Assembly: GCA_003154025.1 (NCBI GenBank) | Contig: PMCE01000442.1 | Coordinates: 1-13,252, forward strand | DNA from: Syntrophaceae bacterium | Lineage (GTDB): Bacteria; Desulfobacterota; SM23-61 | Length of the DNA stretch: 13,252 nt | Reading direction: 5' to 3' | Shown: positions 1 to 6,718 of the stretch, piece by piece | How the letters are laid out: every line of letters starts with the position of its first letter | How positions within the stretch are numbered: the stretch's first letter is position 1 | Made by a program: the position numbers and the translations under genes | The notes under the pieces: model-generated | Told to the model about the DNA's origin: nothing | Databases searched by the model: none | The model's input: the letters and a program-made list of their open reading frames with translations, nothing else

Positions 1-189
1 GCCCGCCCCATTCTGCGGAAGCACGGAGGGCCTCCGGGTGAGATTTCTTTCCCGCCGGTGATATTTGCGCGCAACGCCCTTGCTCCCGGGCCACAAGCTT
101 GCTTTTGCCCAGGAAACAAAGTCCCGAGAGTGAAGGTAGGCAGGTTGTTTTTGCCGGCAGCCCGGCCGAAAATCGGTCTTCCCGCGGGT

Positions 190-648
190 TTACGAATCCA
201 TGAAAAATTTCAAAAATTGGGGGAGGACTTTATGCTTCTCTTCCAGATCCGCCGTTAGGACGGGTGAAAGGAATCCCTCGCCCTGGCGGATGGTTTCAAT
301 GGCGGCAAGAAGTTCTTTTTCCGCATCCTCCTTCAGGAGATACCCTTCCACGCCGGCGGATATAGCCTCGTAGAGGTATTCCCTTTCTCGATGCATGGTA
401 AGGATCAATATTTTCATCTGCGGGTACTTCATTTTAATCTGGCGTGCGGTTTCAATCCCCCGGAGGTTGGGCATGGAGATGTCGAGAATCGCCAGGTGAG
501 GCTTCAATTGATCCAGGAGTAGAAGGAGTTTCAGGCCGTCGGAGGCTTCCCCTACAACATGAAAATCGCCTTTTTCCTCCAGGATACTCCTGAGTCCCTC
601 GCGAATGAGGTAGTGATCATCGGCCAGAACGATGCGGTAGTCATCCAT
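190..648 (-). CDS. NarL/FixJ-type response regulator, receiver domain only (C-terminal HTH missing)
   Basis: A CheY-like receiver fills residues 1-125 of a 152-residue product. The acidic pair D10/D11, phospho-acceptor D56 (in AILDISMPNLRG), T84 and K106 (in GYLLKED) are all present, so phosphotransfer from a histidine kinase should be possible. The sequence style (ADDHYLIREGLRSIL, LSPVLTADL after the receiver) is that of NarL/FixJ transcription regulators, which normally run to about 210-220 residues and end in a LuxR-type helix-turn-helix. Here the linker is followed by about 18 unrelated residues and a stop, and I found no HTH remnant in any frame of the remaining 189 bases. The start at 648 is preferred over the upstream ATG at 717 because AGAAGGAAG lies about 6-8 bases before it and MDDYRIVLADDH begins the domain. 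No cognate kinase is in the window. Truncated regulator is the best reading; a genuine single-domain regulator is the alternative. Confidence 0.88.
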   Translation of the reverse strand: MDDYRIVLADDHYLIREGLRSILEEKGDFHVVGEASDGLKLLLLLDQLKPHLAILDISMPNLRGIETARQIKMKYPQMKILILTMHREREYLYEAISAGVEGYLLKEDAEKELLAAIETIRQGEGFLSPVLTADLEEKHKVLPQFLKFFMDS

Positions 649-1090
649 TGAAGGCTTCCTTCTTTCGAGGCATGGTCGGGCCCCTCCTCTTTTAGGGGAG
701 CCACCCCAGGCTTCCATTCATGCCCCAGGGAACAGATCCAGAAAGAACAACAAGCTAAAGAGAGAAATATATTTTATTTTTGCTTAAAGGTGGGAGTAAT
801 AAAATGGGGGGAATTATGTATTTTCTGGTTTAAATACATGTATATTCTCCATTATGCCAAAACCCCTGATGAATCGCCCCCTCCACTGGGTAGAAGTTTT
901 TCCCATTCCTTCCTGCCGGCCGGACGGATCCAGGGTCCCCTCCCGAAGGCCTGTTGCCCGTCCTTGCGCGCGACGTCCCCGAGAATATCCGCAACGGGCG
1001 GGGAACCCTACGACTGAGGCCCTAAACACGGTCTTCCATTTTGTGAGCTTCTCGTCTCCCGCCGGGGATCGGAACCGTCCATGAAAAATT
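649..1090. other. Intergenic region, no gene supported
   Basis: This stretch separates two minus-strand genes. Its first part (about 760-860) is AT-rich and holds several TATA-like stretches, including a TACATGTA palindrome near 837, and could carry the promoter of the response regulator, although no convincing -35/-10 pair is visible. The rest (860-1080) is GC-rich; open frames exist on both strands but lack ribosome sites and recognisable protein motifs. A 16-base sequence at 1078-1093 is repeated at 197-212. Confidence 0.5.
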
Positions 1091-1441
1091 TCATATCCGT
1101 CTGCCTTCCACGAAGTCTTTCAGGGCCGCCGCGTTATTCAGTTTTTCTTCTTTGGAGGAGAAGAGAAAAGTAACGGTTCCCACCTTGGCCTTCTGGTGAA
1201 GGGTGGCAAATTCCTGCTTTTTCCCTTCAATCTCTCCCCAATACTTTCTTTTGAATTCGGTCCACTTCTGGGGGTCATGGGCATACCATTTCCGCAGCTC
1301 ATTGCTGGGGGAGATCTCCTTGAGCCACAAATCCACCCGGGCTTTTTCCTTGCTGAGCTCTCGAGGCCACAGCCGGTCGACCAGGATGCGGAAGCCATCC
1401 TCCGCTGCGGGTGGGTCGTAAATTCTTTTGACTTTGATCAT
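1091..1441 (-). CDS. DUF488 family protein (YeaO-like)
   Basis: This 116-residue protein matches the DUF488/YeaO family over its whole length. The N-terminal RIYDPP, the hallmark GFRILVDRLWPR (16-27), the LRKWYAHDPQKW block (49-60) and the YW pair at 67-68 are all there. The family's usual late D/E-E-x-H-N-x-A motif appears here as SSKEEKLNNAA (95-105), with Asn where His is common. The biochemical role of the family is not established; it is a small soluble cytoplasmic protein often found near stress or redox genes. A GAGAGG sequence lies upstream of the ATG. It runs in the same direction as the hemerythrin gene but is separated from it by 244 bases containing a fold-back element, so co-transcription is uncertain. 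Confidence 0.9.
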   Translation of the reverse strand: MIKVKRIYDPPAAEDGFRILVDRLWPRELSKEKARVDLWLKEISPSNELRKWYAHDPQKWTEFKRKYWGEIEGKKQEFATLHQKAKVGTVTFLFSSKEEKLNNAAALKDFVEGRRI

Positions 1442-1513
1442 GGCAACTGCCTCTCTTTCCTCGGGTAGGGCAAAGGGCGGGAATGAGGATCCTTAATGGC
1501 AATCTATGAATTA

Positions 1514-1636
1514 CCCCTTTCCCTGCGGGGAAGCCGTGAAAAAATTCAACCGAGCGAGGGAAAAGCTTCTCCCGGTTAGGCTCCCCAATTTCCCAGTCCC
1601 TGAATTTTTCCACAGCTTCGGGGGCATGAAAGGGGA
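1514..1636. repeat. Fold-back element, copy A (GAAGC-GTGAAAAAATTCA arms)
   Basis: Two inverted arms of about 36 bases (1514-1548 and 1600-1636) flank a centre of about 50 bases. The left arm contains GAAGCCGTGAAAAAATTCA; the right arm, read on the minus strand, contains GAAGCTGTGGAAAAATTCA, and the flanking CCCCTTT and TGC bases also match. The right half of the element recurs at 3881-3934 (copy B), giving a dispersed family in this genome. No protein is convincingly encoded. It looks like a MITE-like or REP-like intergenic element; its mobility is inferred, not shown. Confidence 0.75.
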
Positions 1637-1685
1637 TAAGCTTTCCGGAAAAGGACGACCCGCGGGTCTGGAATCCCGTGGCCCC

Positions 1686-2240
1686 CTATTTCAGGTAAAC
1701 TTCCTGCAGGTGATGCAGGAGTCGGTGAAACTCTTCGTGGGTTCCCTCCCCAATCCTCTCCACCTCGATCTTCTCGAATCCTTCCAGCAACCCCTCCTGA
1801 ATCTCCTTGGAAAGGACCTTTTCTCCCATGGGGAAGAGGACATTGTCTTCCTTCTTAATGTGCTGGGTCAGGAGAACGACATAATTGCGGGCATTCTCCG
1901 CAAAGTCAGCCAAAGCTTTCGGATCCTTTTTCCGATTCCGGTCGATGGCCTCCGCCATTCCCCGGATGTAACCCCGGCCCTGCTGATGCTCGGCCAGCAT
2001 GACCCCGATGGGCCCCCGTTCCCTCGGAATCCCGGCTTTTTCCATAGCGGGGAAGAGGAGGTCCTCCTCCTTCCCGTGATGACATTTGTCGGCAAAGACG
2101 CGTAAGAATTCGACGATCCGTTCCAGATGAGCCGGGTCCACTCTTTCCTTTTCTTCCAGTTTGGAGACCACCTTTTCCAGAATCCTCAGCATCAGGAGAA
2201 TGCCCTGGTGCTCCTCCCTCAATTGTTCCGCTGGTGTCAT
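1686..2240 (-). CDS. Hemerythrin HHE domain protein
   Basis: A 184-residue protein predicted to form the four-helix hemerythrin bundle. The expected non-heme iron ligand positions are visible: H11 (REEHQG), H54/H55 with E58 (DKCHHGKEEDLLFP), H85 (AEHQQGR) and H127 with E131 (QHIKKEDNVLFP). These residues bind a di-iron centre in the family, where roles include oxygen binding, oxygen or NO sensing, and iron handling. There is no signal peptide, membrane helix or extra sensory domain, so it is a soluble cytoplasmic single-domain protein. The start is supported by GGGAGA about 7 bases upstream. In an anaerobe it most plausibly scavenges or senses oxygen or NO; the actual ligand cannot be read from the sequence. 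Confidence 0.94.
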   Translation of the reverse strand: MTPAEQLREEHQGILLMLRILEKVVSKLEEKERVDPAHLERIVEFLRVFADKCHHGKEEDLLFPAMEKAGIPRERGPIGVMLAEHQQGRGYIRGMAEAIDRNRKKDPKALADFAENARNYVVLLTQHIKKEDNVLFPMGEKVLSKEIQEGLLEGFEKIEVERIGEGTHEEFHRLLHHLQEVYLK

Positions 2241-2731
2241 GAGAAGATCTCCCGTCTCGTGAAGCTGAATGAAATGATTATTCCCTGCTTCCTGGGCGTT
2301 CGAGATTGCTTAGAAGGCTCCCCGAAAAAATCTCGAATAAGAAATCTTGCGCCGAAAGGGCTGCGAAACGCATTCTTTGAGCGCCGGGCCTGGCAACCGG
2401 CAAAAGGAATGGATCGGCTATAAGATTCATTCTAACGAACCAAGAATCAAAGTCAAACGATTCGCAAGATATATTTTTCGGGGCCCCCCCGTGGCCATTC
2501 CGATGGATGCGGGGCCCGGGAGACTGGGAAATGCAACCTTACCTTTTTTGCCGGGGAATAGAGGAATGGCGCTAAGGAGAAGGCGGGAAGGGAGCAGAAA
2601 AAGGCAGGGAAAGGGCGGGGTGTACAGCCCCGCCCGGAGAAGAAGACCCTCTTTTCTTCTTTGTCCCGGCCCGGCTTGCAAGGGAATAGATTTTCATCAT
2701 TCTTCCTCCTAAAAAGGGGGCGTTTCCGGGT

Positions 2732-2737
2732 ATAATA
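2732..2737 (+). promoter_or_regulatory. Candidate -10 box for the DUF362 gene
   Basis: A consensus TATAAT lies 47 bases before the proposed ATG. No good TTGACA-like -35 is found 16-18 bases upstream, so the promoter may be weak, activator-dependent, or fortuitous. Confidence 0.4.
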
Positions 2738-2770
2738 AAAGAGTCGGGTGGAGAAAGAGAGAGCTGTCGA

Positions 2771-2776
2771 AGGAGG
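2771..2776 (+). promoter_or_regulatory. Ribosome-binding site AGGAGG fixing the DUF362 start
   Basis: A full AGGAGG with a 7-base spacer before the ATG at 2784 decides the start against the in-frame ATG at 2748, which would place this site inside the coding region. Confidence 0.85.
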
Positions 2777-2783
2777 AATAAGA

Positions 2784-3689
2784 ATGGTCAGTCAGAAGAG
2801 CAAGGTCATCTTTTTGCAGACGGAAGACCGGAAACAGGGAATGAAGACGCTTTTTAAGGCCCTCAAGGGGGGTTCCATAAAAGGGAAAAATGTGCTCATC
2901 AAGCCCAACTTCAACACCGCCGACCCGACGCCGGGGTCTACGCACAACGAAACTCTGACGGCGCTGGCGGAAGAGGTCTGGAAGGCTGGGGCCAAATCGG
3001 TGAGCGTGGGGGAGCGAAGTTTTCCTCCCACCCAAGAGGTTATGGAAAAAAAAGGGATCGGGCCCATCCTGGAAAAGCTGGAGGTCAAAGTCATCCCCTT
3101 CGACGACCTGAAGGAAAAGGACTGGGTGGAGTTCAACCCCCGGGAAAGCCATTGGCCGAACGGTTTCCGGATTGCCCGCCCGGTGCTGGAATCGGAATAC
3201 CTCATCTCCACCGGGTGCCTGAAGACCCACCAGTACGGGGGGATTTTCTCGTTGTCCCTGAAGCTCCATGTGGGAGTGGTCCCCACTTCGCGCCAGGGGT
3301 TTGAGTACATGCGCCAGCTCCACAGCTCGCCCCATCAACGGAAGATGATCGCCGAGATCAACGAGCCCTTCAAACCCAATTTGATCATCATGGACGGGAT
3401 CGAGGCCTTTGTGGACGGGGGGCCGGCCACGGGGAAGCGCGCGCGGGGGAACGTTTTCTGGGCTTCTTCCGACCGGGTGGCGGCGGATGCGGTAGGGGTG
3501 GCGCTCCTCAAATACCTGGGAAGCAACGACGCGGTCATGAACCGGAATATCTTCGAACAGGAGCAGATTGCCCGGGCGGTGGAACTGGGCCTGGGAGCGT
3601 CTTCACCCGGGGAGATCGAGCTGACCGCGGCCAACTCCGAGAGTCGAGAATACCGGGATAAAATCGTGGAGGTCTTGAATCACGGGTAA
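2784..3689 (+). CDS. DUF362 domain-containing protein
   Basis: The 301-residue product is a full DUF362 domain. Visible family hallmarks are VLIKPNF at 37-43, the TxxET segment after it (53-58), STGCLKTH at 142-149, IIMDGIEAFVDGGP at 201-214 and DRVAADAVG at 230-238. DUF362 proteins are frequent in anaerobes and are sometimes fused to 4Fe-4S ferredoxin domains; this one has no ferredoxin cysteine motif and no signal peptide, so it is a stand-alone cytoplasmic form. The family's reaction is not established as far as I know. It appears monocistronic: the next gene is nearly 300 bases away across two repeat elements, and the hemerythrin gene upstream points the other way. Confidence 0.94.
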   Translation: MVSQKSKVIFLQTEDRKQGMKTLFKALKGGSIKGKNVLIKPNFNTADPTPGSTHNETLTALAEEVWKAGAKSVSVGERSFPPTQEVMEKKGIGPILEKLEVKVIPFDDLKEKDWVEFNPRESHWPNGFRIARPVLESEYLISTGCLKTHQYGGIFSLSLKLHVGVVPTSRQGFEYMRQLHSSPHQRKMIAEINEPFKPNLIIMDGIEAFVDGGPATGKRARGNVFWASSDRVAADAVGVALLKYLGSNDAVMNRNIFEQEQIARAVELGLGASSPGEIELTAANSESREYRDKIVEVLNHG

Positions 3690-3710
3690 CACTTGGGCGC
3701 TTTGAAAAGG

Positions 3711-3757
3711 CCTTGCCAGAAATCCCTCCCGTCCTCCCTGTTTCAAAGGGAGGAGAG
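3711..3757 (+). repeat. G/C-run dispersed repeat, copy 1
   Basis: This copy begins with CCTTGCCAGAAATCC, continues with a C-rich arm, then TTTCAAA and a G-rich arm (GGGAGGA). The same leading 15 bases are found, inverted, at the copy at 9482-9524. It is a degenerate member (CCTCCCTG in place of a pure C-run). It follows the DUF362 stop codon by about 20 bases and could form a hairpin at the end of that transcript. Confidence 0.75.
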
Positions 3758-3795
3758 CTTTTAGGGGACTCGATGGAGAATACCTTTTGCTTTTC

Positions 3796-3934
3796 CCCCT
3801 TTGGAAGGGAAGCTTTAAAAAAAATCAATGGGGGGAGGCATAGGCCTTTCTCGTTGCCCCTCCCCCGGACATCCCAGGGCCCCCCAAATTCCCGCTGCCT
3901 GAATTTTTTCACAGCTTCAGGGGGATGAAGGGGG
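3796..3934. repeat. Fold-back element, copy B (GAAGC-GTGAAAAAATTCA arms)
   Basis: The left arm (3796-3829) carries GAAGCTTTAAAAAAAATCA and the right arm (3898-3934), read on the minus strand, carries GAAGCTGTGAAAAAATTCA. The right half matches copy A (1581-1636) closely, including CCCCAA.TTCCC, CCTGAATTTTT, CACAGCTTC and GGGGG.ATGAA. The left arms are less similar. The element ends inside the 5' extension of the next reading frame, so it may supply part of that gene's leader. Confidence 0.72.
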
Positions 3935-3978
3935 ATTTGACGGCTTTTCAAGAGGCTGAACTCCTGCAATCAAGGCTG

Positions 3979-4821
3979 ATGACTGACCAAAAATCCCCCG
4001 TTCATCAATCCGCAATCGAGCCTTACCCTCTTTGCCAGCCGGACCCGGCCAAATCCTGCGGGGCCTGCTGTGGCCTCTACAACTGGGAGGATCACTCGCG
4101 CGGAACGCTCACCCCCCTGCTGGAAAAGAGGACCGGTTTATTCTTTGCTGCGGGACAGGATCCGGAGGTTTTCCAGCGGGCCGTTGCCCGGGAATTGTCT
4201 CCCTCCAACCCCAAGCTCTTGGAGACGATCTACAACTGTGAATTCCTGGGCTTCCTGGATGAGGAGAAGAGAAGGGTGGGATGCCTGCTCCACCCATCGG
4301 TGAACCGGGGGCGGGACCTGCGGGATCAATGCTTCTACGGGGCGGAAATCTGCGCCGGCCATTTGTGCCCCAGTCATACCTACCTGACCAGGGCGGAACA
4401 AAAATCGGTCCTGGCGGCTCTGAAAGATTGGTACCTCTACGGCCTGGTCATTACCGACATCGACTTGGTCAAGGAGTTCTTCCGTCACGTTCAAACCCGT
4501 CTGGGAGACAGCCTGCGGGAGGCACGGCTGGAAGGCGGGAAGACCCGTGAAGCGTTGAGAGACTTTTTTTCTCTCAAGGAATCCTGGAAATTTGCCTCCG
4601 CCCGAAATCGTCTGGGAAAGTATTACTTTTCCCATTCGGAATACCGGATCGCCCGGGTCGAGTATGAAAAGAATTGGAAGTTGAAGGCTTCCCGCTTCGA
4701 CAAGATCCTGGTCAGTCTTTGTTCGGATTTCCGGACCCCGGAGGAGGTGCGGGAGGCCGAATCCATCGTGGAAGGGGAGATCGCGGGTTTCATTAAGGCT
4801 TACGAGGATTCCTCCCTTTAG
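3979..4821 (+). CDS. Unrecognised cysteine-rich protein with CxxCC motif
   Basis: I do not recognise a named family. From the ATG at 3979 the product is 280 residues. The N-terminal third has C19, C27, C30 and C31 (KSCGACCGLYNW), and further cysteines follow at 87, 102, 118, 125 and 130 (CFYGAEICAGHLCPSH). The CxxCC motif with spaced downstream cysteines recalls the YkgJ-type zinc/iron-chelating CxxCxxCC families, so a metal or Fe-S site is plausible but inferred. Residues 130-280 are charged and helical-looking with no cysteine except one near the C terminus, and there is no signal peptide or membrane span. An in-frame ATG at 3925 would add 18 residues but lies in the right arm of repeat copy B, so I prefer 3979, although its ribosome site (AAGG, short spacer) is poor. 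Confidence 0.72.
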   Translation: MTDQKSPVHQSAIEPYPLCQPDPAKSCGACCGLYNWEDHSRGTLTPLLEKRTGLFFAAGQDPEVFQRAVARELSPSNPKLLETIYNCEFLGFLDEEKRRVGCLLHPSVNRGRDLRDQCFYGAEICAGHLCPSHTYLTRAEQKSVLAALKDWYLYGLVITDIDLVKEFFRHVQTRLGDSLREARLEGGKTREALRDFFSLKESWKFASARNRLGKYYFSHSEYRIARVEYEKNWKLKASRFDKILVSLCSDFRTPEEVREAESIVEGEIAGFIKAYEDSSL

Positions 4822-4885
4822 ACGCCTAGCGCAAGATTAAATCCAGCCTGTCGGTAGGGAGGAAATACCTTCCGGCGGCGGATGT

Positions 4886-4921
4886 AGGGGCACGAGGTCC
4901 CGCGAAACGCGGGACGCCCCT
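4886..4921. repeat. REP-like palindrome (AGGGGC ... GTCCCGCG hairpin)
   Basis: GTCCCGCG (4897-4904) and CGCGGGAC (4908-4915) pair perfectly around an AAA loop, and outside them AGGGGC (4886-4891) pairs with GCCCCT (4916-4921) across a 5-base bulge. There is no T-tract, so it is not an intrinsic terminator. The AGGGGC/GCCCCT ends resemble REP-like intergenic palindromes seen in many environmental genomes. Confidence 0.7.
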
Positions 4922-5031
4922 GCGGGTAAATCGGGGCAGCGCGGACGGGGCCGCATTTCCCACGCTCTTTGGCGGCCAAACCCTTTGCTTCGGTGCCATT
5001 TTTTCTCATAGTTTTTGCCCGATCTTTTCAT

Positions 5032-5037
5032 TATAAT
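5032..5037 (+). promoter_or_regulatory. Candidate -10 box for the rubrerythrin gene
   Basis: A consensus TATAAT sits in an AT-rich pocket 42 bases before the rubrerythrin ATG, after the REP-like palindrome. The -35 region (about 5009-5014) has no good match to TTGACA, leaving room for activator or redox control. Confidence 0.5.
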
Positions 5038-5067
5038 ATTTGTAAAGATGAGTGGGTTCGCAGGAGA

Positions 5068-5073
5068 GAGGAG
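5068..5073 (+). promoter_or_regulatory. Ribosome-binding site deciding the rubrerythrin start
   Basis: GAGGAG lies 5 bases before ATG 5079. The longer frame from 5052 would place it inside the coding region and add nine residues outside the conserved domain. Confidence 0.75.
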
Positions 5074-5078
5074 AGACG

Positions 5079-5609
5079 ATGGCTAACACGACCGAAGAAC
5101 GGGTTCAGGCTCTGGAAGTGGCTTTGGCGAATGAAAGGCGGGAAAAAGAATTTTATCTGAAGAACGCCGAACGGACGACCAATCCCCTGGGGAAGCTGAT
5201 GTTTACCTCCATCGCCAGCGATGAAGACGAGCACTACCGCAGGATTCTGGGTCTCCATAAGACGCTCCGGGAGGAAGGAAAGTGGCCCGAGACGATCCCC
5301 CTGGAGGTGAAAGGGACCGCGGTCAAGGATGTGCTGAAGAAGTTCTTGGATGCGGTGAACACCTCCTCCAAGGCGGATAGGAACGATATGGAGGCGGTAA
5401 AGATCGCCATCGACTTTGAGACCAAAGGGGAGAAGTTCTACCTCGATCTAGCCAAGAACGTCGCCAACCCAGTGGAGAAAAAGTTTTACGATTTTCTGGC
5501 CTCCATCGAAGGGGAGCACCGCCTTTCTCTCGTGGACACCATGGAGTATTTCCAGGACCCGGCCGGATGGTTCCGGATCAAGGAGAGGCACCACATCGAC
5601 GGGGCTTGA
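5079..5609 (+). CDS. Rubrerythrin-type ferritin-like protein (no rubredoxin domain)
   Basis: A 176-residue ferritin-like di-iron protein. Paired Glu/His motifs recur as expected for a four-helix bundle: NERREKEFY (18-26), SDEDEHYRRI (48-56), DFETKGEKFYLDLAKN (112-127) and EGEHRLSLVDTMEY (144-157), ending in the family-typical DPAGWFRIKERHH. Likely iron ligands are E19, E51 with H52, E114 and E146 with H147. Rubrerythrins reduce hydrogen peroxide using electrons from rubredoxin-type donors and protect anaerobes from oxidative stress. The C-terminal CxxC rubredoxin module of classical rubrerythrin is absent, so an external electron donor would be needed. The gene has its own -10 box and is closed by a strong terminator, so it is a single-gene unit. 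Confidence 0.93.
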   Translation: MANTTEERVQALEVALANERREKEFYLKNAERTTNPLGKLMFTSIASDEDEHYRRILGLHKTLREEGKWPETIPLEVKGTAVKDVLKKFLDAVNTSSKADRNDMEAVKIAIDFETKGEKFYLDLAKNVANPVEKKFYDFLASIEGEHRLSLVDTMEYFQDPAGWFRIKERHHIDGA

Positions 5610-5692
5610 AAGACAGGGTCAGGAGAGAGCAATACTACTGGGATTTCAGAATAGGGGCCGGTTGAAAGGCTGATCGGCGGACGGTAAACCTG

Positions 5693-5734
5693 CAAACCCG
5701 TTAACTGAAGGGCACGTTAACGGGTTTGTTTTTT
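5693..5734 (+). terminator. Intrinsic terminator after the rubrerythrin gene
   Basis: A perfect 13-bp stem, CAAACCCGTTAAC (5693-5705) with GTTAACGGGTTTG (5716-5728), has a 10-base loop and is followed directly by six T (5729-5734). The stem is a textbook rho-independent terminator for the plus strand, about 85 bases after the stop codon. Confidence 0.92.
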
Positions 5735-5827
5735 GGACCTCGGGTCGAATCCATCGGACAAAAGCTTTCCGGCGACGATGGGGAGAATTCAGGAAGGAGC
5801 CGATCAGGCTGGGGAAAGGGGAACGAG

Positions 5828-6715
5828 ATGGGAAAAAGAAAAATATGGAATCGGATGAGATCGACCGTTTGGCAGAGAGACCTGTGGCTGCCCCTCCCTT
5901 CCATTGTCTTGGGAGCGCTCTTATGGGCCATTTCCATCAACGCAATCCTGGTTCATCACAAACTCCTCAGCGGAGGGATTTCGGGCCTGGCCCTGGTCAT
6001 CTATTACCTGGTCCCCAAACTATCTGTCGGGTTGATGGTCTTCTTGATCAACATTCCCCTGTTCATCGTGGGCTGGACCATGATCTCGGGAAAGTTCCTG
6101 GCCTTCAGCCTCGTGGGGATGGGGTCCTTCTCCCTGTTCCTCACCCTGACCACCCGGCTGCATATCACCGTCGAAAACCCCCTCCTGGCCTGTCTTTTTG
6201 CCGGGGTGATTTCGGGGGTTGGCTCGGGGATGATTTTCCGCGCGGGAAGTTCGGGGGGAGGGACCGGGATCATCGCCATGGTGTTGAACCGCAGGTTCTC
6301 GGTCCGGGTGGGCCTCGTCTCCTTTTTATTGAATTCCATACCCCTGATCCTGGGAGCGGTGATGATCGACCTGGATGCGGCTCTCTATTCCATCATCTAC
6401 GTCTATGCCTCCGGGTCGGTGATGGACCAGATCATCGCCAGCTTCAGCGAGAGAAAGAGCGTCTGGATCATCTCTTCCCGGTCGCCGGAGATTTGCGGCC
6501 AGATCCTAACCCGTCTGCGCCGGGGGGCTACCCTCTTCAACGCCAAGGGAGCCTTCTCTCAATCGCCGGTGGAAGTCATCTACAGCGTGATCTCCCCCTT
6601 TGAACTGGCCAAGCTGAAGGACCTGGTGATATCCGTGGACCCCAAGGCTTTCCTGATTATCAACGAGACTCAGCAGGTGATCGGAAAGGGATTCGATCCG
6701 CCGAAGGCGGATTGA
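5828..6715 (+). CDS. YitT family membrane protein (DUF161 plus DUF2179)
   Basis: A 295-residue integral membrane protein. Hydrophobic segments at roughly 22-42, 48-62, 67-86, 91-108, 117-137 and 163-182 form the YitT/DUF161 core; GGISGLALVIYYL (49-61) and the glycine-rich RAGSSGGGTGIIA (138-150) are characteristic. A soluble C-terminal DUF2179 domain (about 208-288) follows, with KGAFSQSPVEVIYSVISPFELAKLK and DPKAFLIINE. Bacterial YitT proteins are of unassigned function; transport or signalling at the membrane has been suggested only by architecture. The ATG at 5828 has AAAGGGGA 5 bases upstream, whereas a longer frame from 5726 overlaps the T-tract of the preceding terminator. It lies between that terminator and a fold-back repeat, so it is probably its own unit. 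Confidence 0.94.
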   Translation: MGKRKIWNRMRSTVWQRDLWLPLPSIVLGALLWAISINAILVHHKLLSGGISGLALVIYYLVPKLSVGLMVFLINIPLFIVGWTMISGKFLAFSLVGMGSFSLFLTLTTRLHITVENPLLACLFAGVISGVGSGMIFRAGSSGGGTGIIAMVLNRRFSVRVGLVSFLLNSIPLILGAVMIDLDAALYSIIYVYASGSVMDQIIASFSERKSVWIISSRSPEICGQILTRLRRGATLFNAKGAFSQSPVEVIYSVISPFELAKLKDLVISVDPKAFLIINETQQVIGKGFDPPKAD

Positions 6716-6718
6716 CAA

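Larger units (their letters stand above)
2241..2783. other. Divergent intergenic region between hemerythrin and DUF362 genes
   Basis: About 540 bases between divergently transcribed genes. It holds a perfect 9-bp inverted repeat TTCGAGATT/AATCTCGAA (2299-2307 and 2329-2337) about 60 bases upstream of the hemerythrin start, and a TATAAT box shortly before the DUF362 gene. The middle part, including a run of purine-rich sequence at 2571-2660, shows no supported gene, tRNA or structured RNA. Confidence 0.45.

Noticed and set aside
1..189. Search for a displaced LuxR-type HTH of the response regulator
   Set aside because: No frame shows the LTPREREVL-like start or the helix-turn-helix pattern.
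814..1084. Overlapping open frames on both strands in the 860-1080 GC-rich stretch
   Set aside because: No ribosome site, low-complexity Arg/Pro-rich translations, and equal openness on both strands suggest composition only.
1506..2105. 199-codon plus-strand frame opposite the hemerythrin gene
   Set aside because: Antisense to a protein with all hemerythrin ligands; its N-terminal part is the fold-back repeat.
2340..2420. GC-rich stretch checked for a tRNA
   Set aside because: No cloverleaf, no GTTCGA T-loop motif in the right place and no acceptor pairing.
3535..3969. Minus-strand frame through repeat copy B (EAVKKFRQREFGG-like)
   Set aside because: The similar reading in copy A arises because both are the same DNA repeat; there is no ribosome site or family match.
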